Positions 45,571 through 54,306 are shown, counted from the first letter of the stretch. The stretch: 64,000 nucleotides of DNA from an uncultured Christensenellaceae bacterium (GCA_910587455.1 CAJULK010000010.1:33304-97303); one strand, 5' to 3'. The notes: generated from the letters alone by a model not told the origin. Program-made: numbers and translations.

Positions 45571-46530
45571 ATGGAATTGTTTGAAGCCAACATAATACTT
45601 CGAACGGTAAAATCCGTAATGTCGGCGGACGGGCTTAAACTTACGTCGGCGGCGGAAACGGACGCGCTATTGATGCTTTTGGACAGACTCGAACCCGAAA
45701 AATATCTCGCGCCCAAAATCAAGCACGCAAAAAGTCTTTCCAAAAACTCGACCGCGTTCAAACGCGCGCAGACGAACATAGCGTTTTTCCGTGCCATAAT
45801 CGCATTGAAGAACGGCATACCCGATCCCGTCACGGCGCTTTCGATTATGCTTTTGCATAAATCCGTATTCGGCGATCTCGACCCCGATGCGGGCAAGCCG
45901 CGTGCGAAAAGCGCGTTGACGGACGGAAGCGCGCACACCGACCCCAAATACATATCGGGATCGCTCAAATCCATAGTCGCCAAAATGAACGACATAGACG
46001 GCGCGCCGGATACAAGCAAGGAAGATTTTGCGGGCTATCTCTCTCATTATATGCGCGAATTTATAATACTGCACCCGTTCGAGTTCGGCTCGGAACTTTG
46101 CCTGCGCATATTCGCCGTGCTTTTCGGCAAACTGAAAGGGTTTTCCCTGTGCTACTACCGATCGCCCGCTTCCGTCATAAAACAGGCGGAAAAAGCGGCG
46201 CTCGAAGCGGACGACGTTACTCCGCTTTTCAAACTGTTTCTCAACTGTCTGTCATACGAGCGCGCGTCTACGCCTCAGAGCAAAATGATGTTGCCGCCCA
46301 AAACGAGACGCGAACTCGATCGCGACATAAAACGTCCCGAGCGCAGCGCCGCAGACTCCAAGCCCAAGCAACAGCAACATGCCCCCGCCGCAAAGGAATC
46401 GCAAAAATCTGCGGAGGACAGGCTTAGGCGCGCGGTGCGGCTGCAACAAAAAATATCCAAACTGAACGAACAGCTCACCGAACTGATACAGCCGCTCGAA
46501 AAACAGTCGAGTGACAAAAACAACCGATAA
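45571..46530 (+). CDS. Fic-fold protein with degenerate active-site motif
   Basis: 319 residues. Residues about 90-190 match the Fic fold: LLHKSVFGDLDPDAGKPRAKS corresponds to the usual H..LF.d..p.AGk.R region, then GSLKSIVAKMND and MREFIILHPFEFGSELCLRIF. The canonical HPFx(D/E)GNGRxxR is reduced to HPFEFGSELCLR: His168, Gly173 and Arg179 remain, but Asn, Gly and Arg of GNGR are Ser174, Glu175 and Leu176. AMP transfer is therefore doubtful. The C-terminal 100 residues are charged with a short coiled coil. No ribosome site is seen. The lipid kinase gene begins 10 nt later. Confidence 0.75.
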   Translation: MELFEANIILRTVKSVMSADGLKLTSAAETDALLMLLDRLEPEKYLAPKIKHAKSLSKNSTAFKRAQTNIAFFRAIIALKNGIPDPVTALSIMLLHKSVFGDLDPDAGKPRAKSALTDGSAHTDPKYISGSLKSIVAKMNDIDGAPDTSKEDFAGYLSHYMREFIILHPFEFGSELCLRIFAVLFGKLKGFSLCYYRSPASVIKQAEKAALEADDVTPLFKLFLNCLSYERASTPQSKMMLPPKTRRELDRDIKRPERSAADSKPKQQQHAPAAKESQKSAEDRLRRAVRLQQKISKLNEQLTELIQPLEKQSSDKNNR

Positions 46531-46540
46531 GGACGCAACA

Positions 46541-47407
46541 ATGATCGATATAATAGCGAACGCGACAAGCGGAAAAGGCAACGGCAAAAAATGTCTCACC
46601 GCCGCGGTTTCGTATCTCGACGAACGCTCTATACCGTACGCCGTTCACGAAACATATGCAGTCGGCCACGCTCGGGCGCTTGCCGAACGGCTGTGCGCAA
46701 GCGGCGCCGACACGATAGTCGCACTCGGCGGCGACGGAACGTTCCACGAAGTGCTCAACGGCATCGACTTCGACAAAGCCAGACTCGGGCTTATACCGGC
46801 GGGACGCGGCAACGATTTTGCGATAGGCACGAAAACCGCCGACCTCGATCCCGTCCGCGCAATAGCCGACATAGTGCGCGGCGAGCCGCGCGAACTCGAT
46901 TACATTCGCGTGGCGGATAAGCGTTGTCTCAACGTAGTCGGAACGGGTTTGGACGTGGAAGTTTTGCTCAAAACGGCAAAGAGCCGCAACAAACTGTCGT
47001 ACGTTGCGTCGCTGTTCCGCTGTCTTTTGAAATTCAAACCGTATCACGTAGTCGTCGAAGCTGACGGCGAAACAAAAGAATACGACTGCATAATGGTGGG
47101 CGTATGCAACGGCTCGCAGATAGGCGGAGGCATACGGCTCGCCCCGACGGCCGTCGCCGACGACGGTAAGCTCGACGTGATAATCATGGAAAAGCCCAAG
47201 CATGTTTCGACGGTGCTCGTTATGCCCAAGTTCGTCAAAGGCAAACATATGGGCAAGCCTTACACGCACCACATTGTTTGCGAGAGCGTAAAAGTCACCA
47301 CTCCGGCAAAACTTCAACTCGACGGCGAAATATACGAGCTCGACTTCGACGCGAGCATTGTTAAAAACGGCGTTAAGACATTCGGCCGTTCGGGCACAGA
47401 CAAATAA
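46541..47407 (+). CDS. Diacylglycerol/lipid kinase (YegS/DgkB family)
   Basis: 288 residues. The nucleotide-binding loop is ALGGDGTFHEVLNG, followed by GLIPAGRGNDFAIG. The second domain has LNVVGTGLDVEVL and VCNGSQIGGGIRLAPTAVADDG and ends in LQLDGE. It phosphorylates a lipid, probably diacylglycerol in phospholipid recycling. ATG 46541 has AAGGA 7 nt upstream. It follows the Fic-like gene closely and ends at a terminator. Confidence 0.93.
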   Translation: MIDIIANATSGKGNGKKCLTAAVSYLDERSIPYAVHETYAVGHARALAERLCASGADTIVALGGDGTFHEVLNGIDFDKARLGLIPAGRGNDFAIGTKTADLDPVRAIADIVRGEPRELDYIRVADKRCLNVVGTGLDVEVLLKTAKSRNKLSYVASLFRCLLKFKPYHVVVEADGETKEYDCIMVGVCNGSQIGGGIRLAPTAVADDGKLDVIIMEKPKHVSTVLVMPKFVKGKHMGKPYTHHIVCESVKVTTPAKLQLDGEIYELDFDASIVKNGVKTFGRSGTDK

Positions 47408-47424
47408 TATATATAGATCGACAT

Positions 47425-47468
47425 AAAAAATCGGGCGTTGCCCTTGCGGTACACGTCCGATTTTATTT
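47425..47468. terminator. Bidirectional terminator
   Basis: AAAATCGGgCGT (about 47427-47438) pairs with ACGtCCGATTTT (47453-47464) and is followed by ATTTC; A-rich on the other side. It separates the convergent lipid kinase and membrane-protein genes. Confidence 0.8.
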
Positions 47469-47486
47469 CGACGATTTTGTTTTCCG

Positions 47487-48047
47487 TCACATCTCGACTA
47501 TGGCACGTGATTTTTCCATTAAACATTTCGCTTCTTTCGCTTTCGTAGCGTCATACTCTGTCTTTCTTGCGCTATAAAGAGCATACGCTTTTTTGTACTT
47601 CCCATTTTTCGAAGCGCCTACGGAAATAAGTATTATTCCGACGGTTATCATCAAAACGCCTATGACCACTGACGGTATTGCGAAACCTCCTCCGAACATA
47701 TCGCCTATTAAGCCGATACCGCAGCCCAACGGCAAAGCGCAAAAAACCAAAAGCAGAGCGCCGATCACAAAATACGCGGGCGACGCCTTTGAAAGCGACG
47801 GCTTGGACGGTTCTTCGTCTATAAGCTTGTCGTATTTTATTTCCATTTCCGTCACCTCTTTATACCATGCGCTGCTCTTCTCTCGGGAAAATGTCAGCAT
47901 ATTAAAAGTTTTGTAAGAATAACTTGTTTCTTCCTGACATCTTTGATTGCTGATTAGCTCCCACCCAAACGCTTCGTATTTGCGTATCGTTTCGTTAACG
48001 ATACCGTCATCGGGATAACATTGCGTAGTCGTTGTTTCTTTTGCCAT
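47487..48047 (-). CDS. Two-helix membrane protein, function unknown
   Basis: 186 residues. The N-terminal part, with YEAFGWELISNQRCQEE and FNMLTFSREK, resembles small DUF4177-like domains that bind near membranes. Two helices follow (about residues 90-110 and 122-146), then a charged helix to the C-terminus. An AGGAG site precedes ATG 48047. It is divergent from the XRE regulator, which may control it. No function is recognised. Confidence 0.75.
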   Translation of the reverse strand: MAKETTTTQCYPDDGIVNETIRKYEAFGWELISNQRCQEETSYSYKTFNMLTFSREKSSAWYKEVTEMEIKYDKLIDEEPSKPSLSKASPAYFVIGALLLVFCALPLGCGIGLIGDMFGGGFAIPSVVIGVLMITVGIILISVGASKNGKYKKAYALYSARKTEYDATKAKEAKCLMEKSRAIVEM

Positions 48048-48070
48048 GATATTCTCCTGATCGTAATATT

Positions 48071-48121
48071 TACTAATATTTTAGTATATACTGCATTATA
48101 CATGATATATTGGTATGTCAA
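48071..48121 (-). promoter_or_regulatory. Promoter and palindromic operator between membrane protein and XRE gene
   Basis: TTGACA (48121-48116) and TATAAT (48100-48095), with a short 15-bp spacer, face the membrane-protein gene. The near-palindrome TACTAATATTTTAGTA (48071-48086) lies just downstream and is a candidate binding site for the adjacent XRE protein. Confidence 0.5.
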
Positions 48122-48155
48122 GCAAAAACAAGTAAAAATGTAGTAAAATTCTAAA

Positions 48156-48455
48156 ATGCAGAAAAATATTGCTACAAACAGAATCAAAAGCCTGCGAGAA
48201 GACCGCGATCTGCGACAAATAGACGTTGCGGTCAAAACAGGTATAGATCAGCGGTCGCTGTCCAACTACGAAACGGGCAAAACAAATCCGGACAGCTATG
48301 CCATAATCAAGTTAGCCGAATTTTTCGAAGTGTCGTGCGATTATTTATTGGGCGTAACGGATACGAATTTACGCACTCAAAAAGCCGTTATCGACGAACT
48401 CGAATCCATCGAAAAACGGCTTGATGCCATAAAAAGGTATTTGACTCAAATGTGA
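48156..48455 (+). CDS. XRE-family transcriptional regulator
   Basis: 99 residues. The helix-turn-helix covers about residues 9-64 (IKSLREDRDLRQIDVAVKTG, then SLSNYETGKTNPDSYAIIKL), ending in CDYLLGVTD. A short coiled-coil tail follows. ATG 48156 lies 6 nt after a -10 TAAAAT (48144-48149) and has no ribosome site. It is divergent from the membrane protein and probably represses that promoter, its own, or both. Confidence 0.92.
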   Translation: MQKNIATNRIKSLREDRDLRQIDVAVKTGIDQRSLSNYETGKTNPDSYAIIKLAEFFEVSCDYLLGVTDTNLRTQKAVIDELESIEKRLDAIKRYLTQM

Positions 48456-48488
48456 CCTGTCTATTCGTTGCCGCCTAAGCGCGCGCCG

Positions 48489-49565
48489 CTATTTCTTATA
48501 ATTTCCGCGAAGCCGTTCGTTGAGCTCGTCCACAGCACTGAACCCGAGATCGTTGAGTCTGTGCGTTCTTGCGGCGGCTTCGAGTATGACCGCAAGATTT
48601 CGGCCCGGCTTTACGGGTATGACGTGAAGCGGTTTTTTTATGCCGAGGATCGAATAACTTTCTTCCGGCTCGCCGAGTCTGTCGTACGTGGCTTTATCGT
48701 CCCACGCTTCGAGCTTGACTATCATATCGACCGACTTTACGAGCTGCACCGCGCCCGCGCCGTACATCGCTTTGACGTCGATTATGCCGATACCTCGGAC
48801 TTCCATGAAGTATCTTATCACCTCGGGGCTAGTGCCGTCGAGCCTGTCGCCTATACGTGTTATCGTAACGGCGTCGTCGGCTACGAGTCTGTGCCCGCGT
48901 TCGATAAGAGACAGCGCCGTTTCGCTTTTACCTATCCCCGATTCGCCGAGGAGAAGCACGCCCACGCCGTAAAGATCCATCAAAACGGCGTGTATCGTAC
49001 ACGACGGCGCAAGCAGCTCGTTGAGATACAGCGAAAGATTGTTTACGAACATCGTCGTGCGGTGCTTTGACGAAAATACGACGCGGTTGTACTTTTGCGC
49101 AGCCAGCAACAGCTCGCTGCACGGCTGAAGCACCGAAGTGAGTATAAGACAGGGGATCGGCTGTTTCAAAAACGTTTCGCACGCAGTCTTTCGCGCCTGA
49201 TGCGTCATTTGCAAAAGGTACGTCATCTCCATCTCGCCCATTACCTGAACGCGCTCCGCCGAAAAATGCTTATAATATCCGGCGAGCTGAAGTCCGGGTC
49301 GGCTGACGTTAAACGTGCTGAAATGGATACGCTTGTTGTCGCCTCTGTACACGAGATCGAGCTCCATGCGCCGCGCAAACTCCTCTATATCCACGTCCTT
49401 TTCGGTTTCCTCTATTTCGGGACCGTCGAACTCGCAATAGCGCGCATGATTGATCATACGTTCGGTCTTTTCGTCCGCCGTACGGTTTGCTTCGACTTTT
49501 TCGGTATTCGCTGCGCGTTCGGTTATTTCCGCTTCCGAGACTTCGTTGGTTTTCTTTTTAGGCAT
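48489..49565 (-). CDS. hprK: HPr kinase/phosphorylase
   Basis: Phosphorylates HPr on serine in carbon catabolite control; 358 residues. The Walker A is LLGESGIGKSETALSL and the signature is MEVRGIGIIDVKAMYG. The last section carries the K/R-rich activity loop (VIPVKPGRNLAVI). It is longer than usual because of an N-terminal Glu/Lys-rich extension of about 45 residues. Its start overlaps the uvrC-HAD stop by 8 nt. Confidence 0.95.
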   Translation of the reverse strand: MPKKKTNEVSEAEITERAANTEKVEANRTADEKTERMINHARYCEFDGPEIEETEKDVDIEEFARRMELDLVYRGDNKRIHFSTFNVSRPGLQLAGYYKHFSAERVQVMGEMEMTYLLQMTHQARKTACETFLKQPIPCLILTSVLQPCSELLLAAQKYNRVVFSSKHRTTMFVNNLSLYLNELLAPSCTIHAVLMDLYGVGVLLLGESGIGKSETALSLIERGHRLVADDAVTITRIGDRLDGTSPEVIRYFMEVRGIGIIDVKAMYGAGAVQLVKSVDMIVKLEAWDDKATYDRLGEPEESYSILGIKKPLHVIPVKPGRNLAVILEAAARTHRLNDLGFSAVDELNERLRGNYKK

Positions 49566-52278
49566 AATTTTTTTCTCCTCGGCGTTCCTCGCCTTCCGTT
49601 TGAGCCGACTCCGCTCCGTTCAGTATGATTCTTTCCATAATATCGGCGAAACCGTCGGCGTTATTGTCGGGCGCCACGATATCGGCATACAGCTTGACCG
49701 CTTCTCGAGCGTTTCCCATTGCAACGCCGAGCCCTGCGGCTTTGAGCATGGAAACGTCGTTAAAGCTGTCGCCGAAAGCCGCCGTTTCCGACATTTTTAT
49801 TCCGTACGCCGCCGCTATCTTCGAAAGCGCGCGCCCCTTATCGACGCTCGCCGAAAAACATTCTATCATCGTAGGCACGAAGTCCTCGTTCGGCTCGCGC
49901 ACTACGGCGAGCAGCGGAGCCGTGGACTGTATAAAGTTGAGCGTCGGGAACTCGGCTGTCAGCCGCGCGTTCACATCCGCGACTTTGCGCTCGTCGATTA
50001 TGAGCAGTACTTTGAGCACAGTGTCCGACGTTTTAACAACGTATTCCGAAAGATCGCCCACAACCGTCGCCGAACAGCCGACAGCCTCGCAATACTTGCG
50101 CGTAGAATAGGTTTCTTTTTCTATTTTCAGTCCGTCCGCATAAACTTGCATAAATTTACAGTACGGTGCGGCAGACTTCAAAAGCACCGCCGCGGTCTCG
50201 CCGTCTATTCCCACCGTTTCTTCCGCTGCGAGCGTAACCGAATCGACCGTAGCGCAACCTATATTACATACGAGTTTTACGGGATGTTCGTCAAGTCCGA
50301 GCGCTTTTGCATACGGCGCGACGCCCTCTGCGGACCTACCCGTAGCGAGCGTAAATATCCCGCCTGCGGCGCGGTATTTTTGTATAGCCGCGAGATTTCT
50401 CGGGGAAATTTCGAGTTTGTCGTTTAGAAGAGTGCCGTCCATATCCGACGCAACGAGTTTGTATTTGAGTGTTGTCAACTTCGTATCCTCTGTTTCGGGA
50501 TGATAGTATGAGTAAATGCTGCGCGCCGTCTTTTTCGTTATTCCCGCTTTTGCGGCTATCTCGTCAGCCGAAGCGCACACGATAGAGCGTGTATTGAACA
50601 CCTCGAGCACCTTTTTGACGGTAGCCGCGCCGACGCCCGCTACGGATTTCAGTTCGCTCTCGTACCGCTTTGATCTCAGCGAACGGTGATAAAGCACGGC
50701 AAACCTATGCGCCTCGTCGCGAACGCGCTGCAAAAGCCTCAGCGCATAATCGTCGCGCTTCAGCTTGACAGGGACCGGATCGCCGCGAAGATACAGCTCT
50801 TCGTCGCGCTTGGCAAGACCGATCATCGGCACGGAAACGCCGGCGTCGTCCGCCGCGCGCGAAGCGAACTCCACCTGCTCGAGACCGCCGTCTATCACAA
50901 TAAGATCGGGCAATTCGTTGAATCCCGCGTCGCCGTTTTTGTAATGCACAAGTCTGCGCGTAAGCGTTTCATACATCGAACGGAAATCGTCCGAGCCCTC
51001 TACCGTTCGGATCCTGTAACGGCGGTATTGCGATTTGTCCGCCTTTCCGTCTATAAATACCACGCCCGACGCCACCTTGTCCGTGCCCGAAATATTGGAA
51101 ATATCGTAACATTCTATTCGCCGCGCGCTCGCAAGCCCGAACAGTGTTTTGAGCCGCTCGCACGCGCCCAGCGTCATATCTTCGTCGCGTTTGGCTCTGT
51201 CCGCGCTTTTTAGAAGGTAATCCGAACAGTTGCGCGCCGCAGTATCGAGCAATTTCTTGCGCAAACCTTTTTGCGGAAAAGTGATCGCTACACGCTTCGA
51301 AAATACGGACGTAAAATATTCGGCAAGCGCCGAAGTGTCGCGCTCCGCCTGCAAACATATTTCGTCGGGCAGTTCGTTTGTCATCGAATAATACTGCGGC
51401 AAAAACGTGGTCATATCTCCGTCGAACATCTGCGGCTCGTTTATGACGTAGTTTTTGACGCCCATCATTTTCCCGCCGCGCACGATACACACGCTCACCG
51501 CGCCGTATATGCCGTTGTCGGTATAATAGAACGCGTCGATATTCAAAACGTTGCCGAGTTCCCCCACGACTTTGCTCTTAAGATTGTCGAGCACGCGCAA
51601 CTGATTCCTGAACGAAATAGCGCGCTCGAAATTCTCTTTCCGTGCGGCTTCGGTCATCTTTTGCGTTAAAACGTCCGAAATATCGTCGTTACCGCCCGAA
51701 AGGAAAGACGCCGCCGCATTTACCGACCGCATATATTCGTCCCTGTCGCACATGCCGCAGCACGGCGCAAGACAAAGATCTATATCGTGGTTCAGGCACG
51801 GACGGGCACGTTTCGCAAGTTTTCCCGAGCATGTGCGCAAGCGGTAAACGGACTGCAATATGGCTATTACGTCGCGCACCGAAACGCCGATAAACGGTCC
51901 GAAATACCGCGCACCGTCGCGCTTCACTTTGCGCGTGACTTCTACCGTCGGATACTCCGCACGCATATCTATTCGGATATACGGGCTAGTCTTGTCGTCT
52001 TTAAGCAGTATGTTGTAGTGCGGTTTATACTTTTTTATCAGATTGTTTTCAAGCGCGAGCGCGTCCTTTTCGGTGCGCGTTATTATATAATCGAAGTCGG
52101 CGATGTTGTCTACCATCGCCTGAACCTTGACGGGCTTTTCGGTGTTTCTGAAATACTGCCGCACGCGGTTTTTCAGCACCACGGCTTTGCCGACGTATAT
52201 GACTTTGCCGGCGGCGTCGCGCATTATATAGACCCCGGGCGTGTCGGGAAGATCTTTCAGCTTTTCCGCTATAGTCAT
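49558..52278 (-). CDS. uvrC: UvrC excinuclease fused in frame to a Cof-type HAD phosphatase
   Basis: 906 residues in one frame. Residues 1-600 are a full UvrC: GIY-YIG nuclease (PGVYIMRDAAGKVIYVGKA), UVR motif (ARKENFERAISFRNQLRVL), C-terminal nuclease (ECYDISNISGTDKVAS, DLIVIDGG) and helix-hairpin-helix (SVAGVGAATVKKVLEVF). Residues 605-885 are a full HAD hydrolase: SDMDGTLLND (Asp612, Asp614), FTLATGRS, DKGRALS and FGDSFNDVSML. The join falls between the UvrC end (YYHPETED) and the HAD start. An in-frame TTG at 50478 has AGAGGA 7 nt upstream, so the HAD part may also be made separately. ATG 52278 overlaps queH by 4 nt. Confidence 0.93.
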   Translation of the reverse strand: MTIAEKLKDLPDTPGVYIMRDAAGKVIYVGKAVVLKNRVRQYFRNTEKPVKVQAMVDNIADFDYIITRTEKDALALENNLIKKYKPHYNILLKDDKTSPYIRIDMRAEYPTVEVTRKVKRDGARYFGPFIGVSVRDVIAILQSVYRLRTCSGKLAKRARPCLNHDIDLCLAPCCGMCDRDEYMRSVNAAASFLSGGNDDISDVLTQKMTEAARKENFERAISFRNQLRVLDNLKSKVVGELGNVLNIDAFYYTDNGIYGAVSVCIVRGGKMMGVKNYVINEPQMFDGDMTTFLPQYYSMTNELPDEICLQAERDTSALAEYFTSVFSKRVAITFPQKGLRKKLLDTAARNCSDYLLKSADRAKRDEDMTLGACERLKTLFGLASARRIECYDISNISGTDKVASGVVFIDGKADKSQYRRYRIRTVEGSDDFRSMYETLTRRLVHYKNGDAGFNELPDLIVIDGGLEQVEFASRAADDAGVSVPMIGLAKRDEELYLRGDPVPVKLKRDDYALRLLQRVRDEAHRFAVLYHRSLRSKRYESELKSVAGVGAATVKKVLEVFNTRSIVCASADEIAAKAGITKKTARSIYSYYHPETEDTKLTTLKYKLVASDMDGTLLNDKLEISPRNLAAIQKYRAAGGIFTLATGRSAEGVAPYAKALGLDEHPVKLVCNIGCATVDSVTLAAEETVGIDGETAAVLLKSAAPYCKFMQVYADGLKIEKETYSTRKYCEAVGCSATVVGDLSEYVVKTSDTVLKVLLIIDERKVADVNARLTAEFPTLNFIQSTAPLLAVVREPNEDFVPTMIECFSASVDKGRALSKIAAAYGIKMSETAAFGDSFNDVSMLKAAGLGVAMGNAREAVKLYADIVAPDNNADGFADIMERIILNGAESAQTEGEERRGEKNYA

Positions 52279-52859
52279 GCTTCCGCCCTCCCCGCTCCCG
52301 CTTTCGGCTCGGCGCGAAATGAAAATTCGCAGCCGCAAAAATTCTGTCTGTAGATACCGAGTGCGCGCGACAGCGCAGTCGATCTTGCAAACCCGTCCCG
52401 TTTTTTGAAATCGCGCGCAAGCATCGGGGCGCCGAAATCGAATCCGCCGCCTATATCGAATATCGCTTTCGCGTTCTTATGCGGGCTTACGGTAAGCGTC
52501 GTGGAATACATATCGAACCCGTTTTCATCGGCATATTTTGCGGCGTTCTCCAGCCTGTCGCGGAAGCACAGCCCGCACCTTGCTCCGCCCTCGCGCTCGC
52601 CGCCCAGCGGACGAGCATATTCCAAGTATTCGGCATAATCGTGCCGCGGCACTATCAGCTCCAAACCGTAATGCTCGGCAACTGTCTCGACCGCCTCAAG
52701 CCTGCGCTCGAACTCTCCGTCGGTTATGCACGGATTGTAAAAATATAACGTTATATCCGCCCCGTCCGACAGAAGCGGTTCGACAGCGCCGAGACTGCAC
52801 GGTCCGCAGCAGGCATGCAACAGTATTTTTTTGTTCTTTATATCGCCGTCGTAAAACAT
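52275..52859 (-). CDS. queH: Epoxyqueuosine reductase QueH
   Basis: Last step of queuosine synthesis, reducing epoxyqueuosine in tRNA, in organisms without QueG; 194 residues. Conserved Cys motifs: LLHACCGPCSLGA near the start, GARCGLCFRDRL in the middle and RQNFCGCEFS near the end, which bind the metals. It starts 1 nt after dtd and overlaps uvrC by 4 nt. It completes the set with tgt and queA. Confidence 0.95.
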   Translation of the reverse strand: MFYDGDIKNKKILLHACCGPCSLGAVEPLLSDGADITLYFYNPCITDGEFERRLEAVETVAEHYGLELIVPRHDYAEYLEYARPLGGEREGGARCGLCFRDRLENAAKYADENGFDMYSTTLTVSPHKNAKAIFDIGGGFDFGAPMLARDFKKRDGFARSTALSRALGIYRQNFCGCEFSFRAEPKAGAGRAEA

Positions 52860-52860
52860 T

Positions 52861-53322
52861 TCAACTCTTTTGATATACGATCGTCACAGGCCCCGAATTG
52901 ACCTGAGTTATTCTCATATCCGCTCCGAACACGCCGCACTTTACTTTGTCCGCACCGCCGCGTTCGCGCATAAGATCGCACATCACGTTTACGCAATAAT
53001 CGAACATGACGCTCGCAGCCGCGGGCGGACGCATCGCGCCCGTAAAGCTCGGACGGTTGCCGTGCGAAATATCGGCGCAAAGCGTAAAATTGGATATCAA
53101 CAGTATCTCGCCGCCGACGTCTGCAACGGACAGATTCATCTTGCCCGCGTCGTCCGAAAATATACGCATAGCGCATATCTTGCCGCACATTGCGATAACG
53201 TCCGCTTCGGTGTCCGACTGTTCGATCCCGACGTACACCGCAAGCCCGCGCCCTATCTTTGCAACCGCGTTGCCGTCAACCGACAGCTCGGCGCCGTCCA
53301 CACGCTGAATCACCGCTTTCAT
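52861..53322 (-). CDS. dtd: D-aminoacyl-tRNA deacylase
   Basis: Removes D-amino acids wrongly attached to tRNA; 153 residues. Motifs: MKAVIQRVDGAELSVDG, LLISNFTLCADISHGNRPSF (active-site Thr) and the Gly-cisPro motif NSGPVTIV. ATG 53322 lies 6 nt after TAAAAT with no ribosome site, as for a leaderless mRNA. It leads the dtd-queH-uvrC/HAD-hprK unit. Confidence 0.96.
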   Translation of the reverse strand: MKAVIQRVDGAELSVDGNAVAKIGRGLAVYVGIEQSDTEADVIAMCGKICAMRIFSDDAGKMNLSVADVGGEILLISNFTLCADISHGNRPSFTGAMRPPAAASVMFDYCVNVMCDLMRERGGADKVKCGVFGADMRITQVNSGPVTIVYQKS

Positions 53323-53328
53323 ACCGAC

Positions 53329-53357
53329 ATTTTATCACATTCGCGACACGAATACAA
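53329..53357 (-). promoter_or_regulatory. dtd promoter (leaderless geometry)
   Basis: TTGTAT (53357-53352), a 17-bp spacer and TAAAAT (53334-53329), then 6 nt to ATG 53322. Confidence 0.65.
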
Positions 53358-53383
53358 GCGTTTTGCGATTGCCGAACGGCACG

Positions 53384-53412
53384 AAAAAACAGCGCGTTTA
53401 ATTGCGCCGCTT
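53384..53412 (-). terminator. ppa terminator
   Basis: On the minus strand AGCGgCG pairs with CGCGCT around AATTAAA and is followed by GTTTTTT. It separates ppa from the dtd unit. Confidence 0.7.
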
Positions 53413-53469
53413 TTTCCGTGAAAAACTTTTTGCCGTGTCCCGTCCGCCGAAACGGACATGCGAAACGAC

Positions 53470-54006
53470 CTACCTTGCCGCGTTGGCTTTTTCGAACGCC
53501 TTCATATACTCGACTATCTTCGCCTTGGCTTCGTCCACGCCGAGTATCGTCTGCACTGCCGTCGCTTTGCCCTCGAGCTCTTTATACACCGTAAAAAAAT
53601 GCGCCATTTCGTTTACGATGTGCCGCGGCAGTTCGTCCACGCTCTTGATATCGCGATATTCGGGATCGCCGAACGGCAGCGCGATTATCTTTTCATCGAG
53701 ATAACCTTGGTCTGTCATAAGTATCATACCTATCGGGAAACACCTTACAAGGCAGTTCTCGGATATGCGCTCGCTGCACAGCACGAGACAGTCGAGATGA
53801 TCGCCGTCAGCCGCGAGCGTGCGCGGAATAAGTCCGTAGTTTGCCGGATAGTGCGTCGAAGTGAAAAGCACTCGATCGAGCACGAGCATGCCCGTCTCTT
53901 TATCGAGTTCGTACTTCGTTTTGCTGCCCTTGGAAATCTCGATAAACGCGAGAAAATCGTCGGGAGTCACCCGTTCGGATCTTACTTTATCTACAAGCGT
54001 AATCAT
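53470..54006 (-). CDS. ppa: Inorganic pyrophosphatase (family I)
   Basis: Hydrolyses pyrophosphate in the cytoplasm; 178 residues. Metal-site residues are seen in KTKYELDKETG, YPANYGLIPRTL, and DGDHLDCLVL, where the usual Pro of DGDPLD is His. FGDPEYRDIKSVDELP and the C-terminal FFTVYKELEGK also match the family. Its ATG overlaps the stop of a 53-codon ORF (TAATG), so translation is coupled. Confidence 0.94.
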   Translation of the reverse strand: MITLVDKVRSERVTPDDFLAFIEISKGSKTKYELDKETGMLVLDRVLFTSTHYPANYGLIPRTLAADGDHLDCLVLCSERISENCLVRCFPIGMILMTDQGYLDEKIIALPFGDPEYRDIKSVDELPRHIVNEMAHFFTVYKELEGKATAVQTILGVDEAKAKIVEYMKAFEKANAAR

Positions 54007-54167
54007 TATCGCGCGCCTCCGGAAATTTCGAGCAGAACTTTTGTCAGAAGCTCCGCATCATCTGCCGCAGTCGGAGATTGTCCGGAATCGGGACAGCGCA
54101 CGAGCCGAGCATTGTCGGCACGGTCGAACGCTTTTATGTTTACGAAATCTACAGTTCTGTTTTCCAT
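54006..54167 (-). CDS. Small 53-residue ORF coupled to ppa, function unknown
   Basis: It starts MENRTVDFVNIKAFDRADN and ends LLEISGGAR. ATG 54167 has AAGGAG 6 nt upstream, and the stop TAA shares a base with the ppa ATG. A TTGCAA-17-TATAAT promoter lies about 35 nt upstream. The strong ribosome site and exact junction with ppa argue that it is translated. It has no recognisable domain; it could be a real small protein or a translational leader for ppa. Confidence 0.65.
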   Translation of the reverse strand: MENRTVDFVNIKAFDRADNARLVRCPDSGQSPTAADDAELLTKVLLEISGGAR

Positions 54168-54202
54168 ATATTCTCCTTTCGTTCGGTATATAGGTTTGCA
54201 TT

Positions 54203-54231
54203 ATTATATCACGGCAGTGCCGATTTTGCAA
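54203..54231 (-). promoter_or_regulatory. Promoter of the small ORF-ppa unit
   Basis: TTGCAA (54231-54226), a 17-bp spacer and TATAAT (54208-54203). Confidence 0.8.
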
Positions 54232-54306
54232 TGCTCGAGATAAGTATTATCGATATTAACAATATAAAAAATCGGATAATGTTTAACATAAACGACGCTC
54301 AATCTT

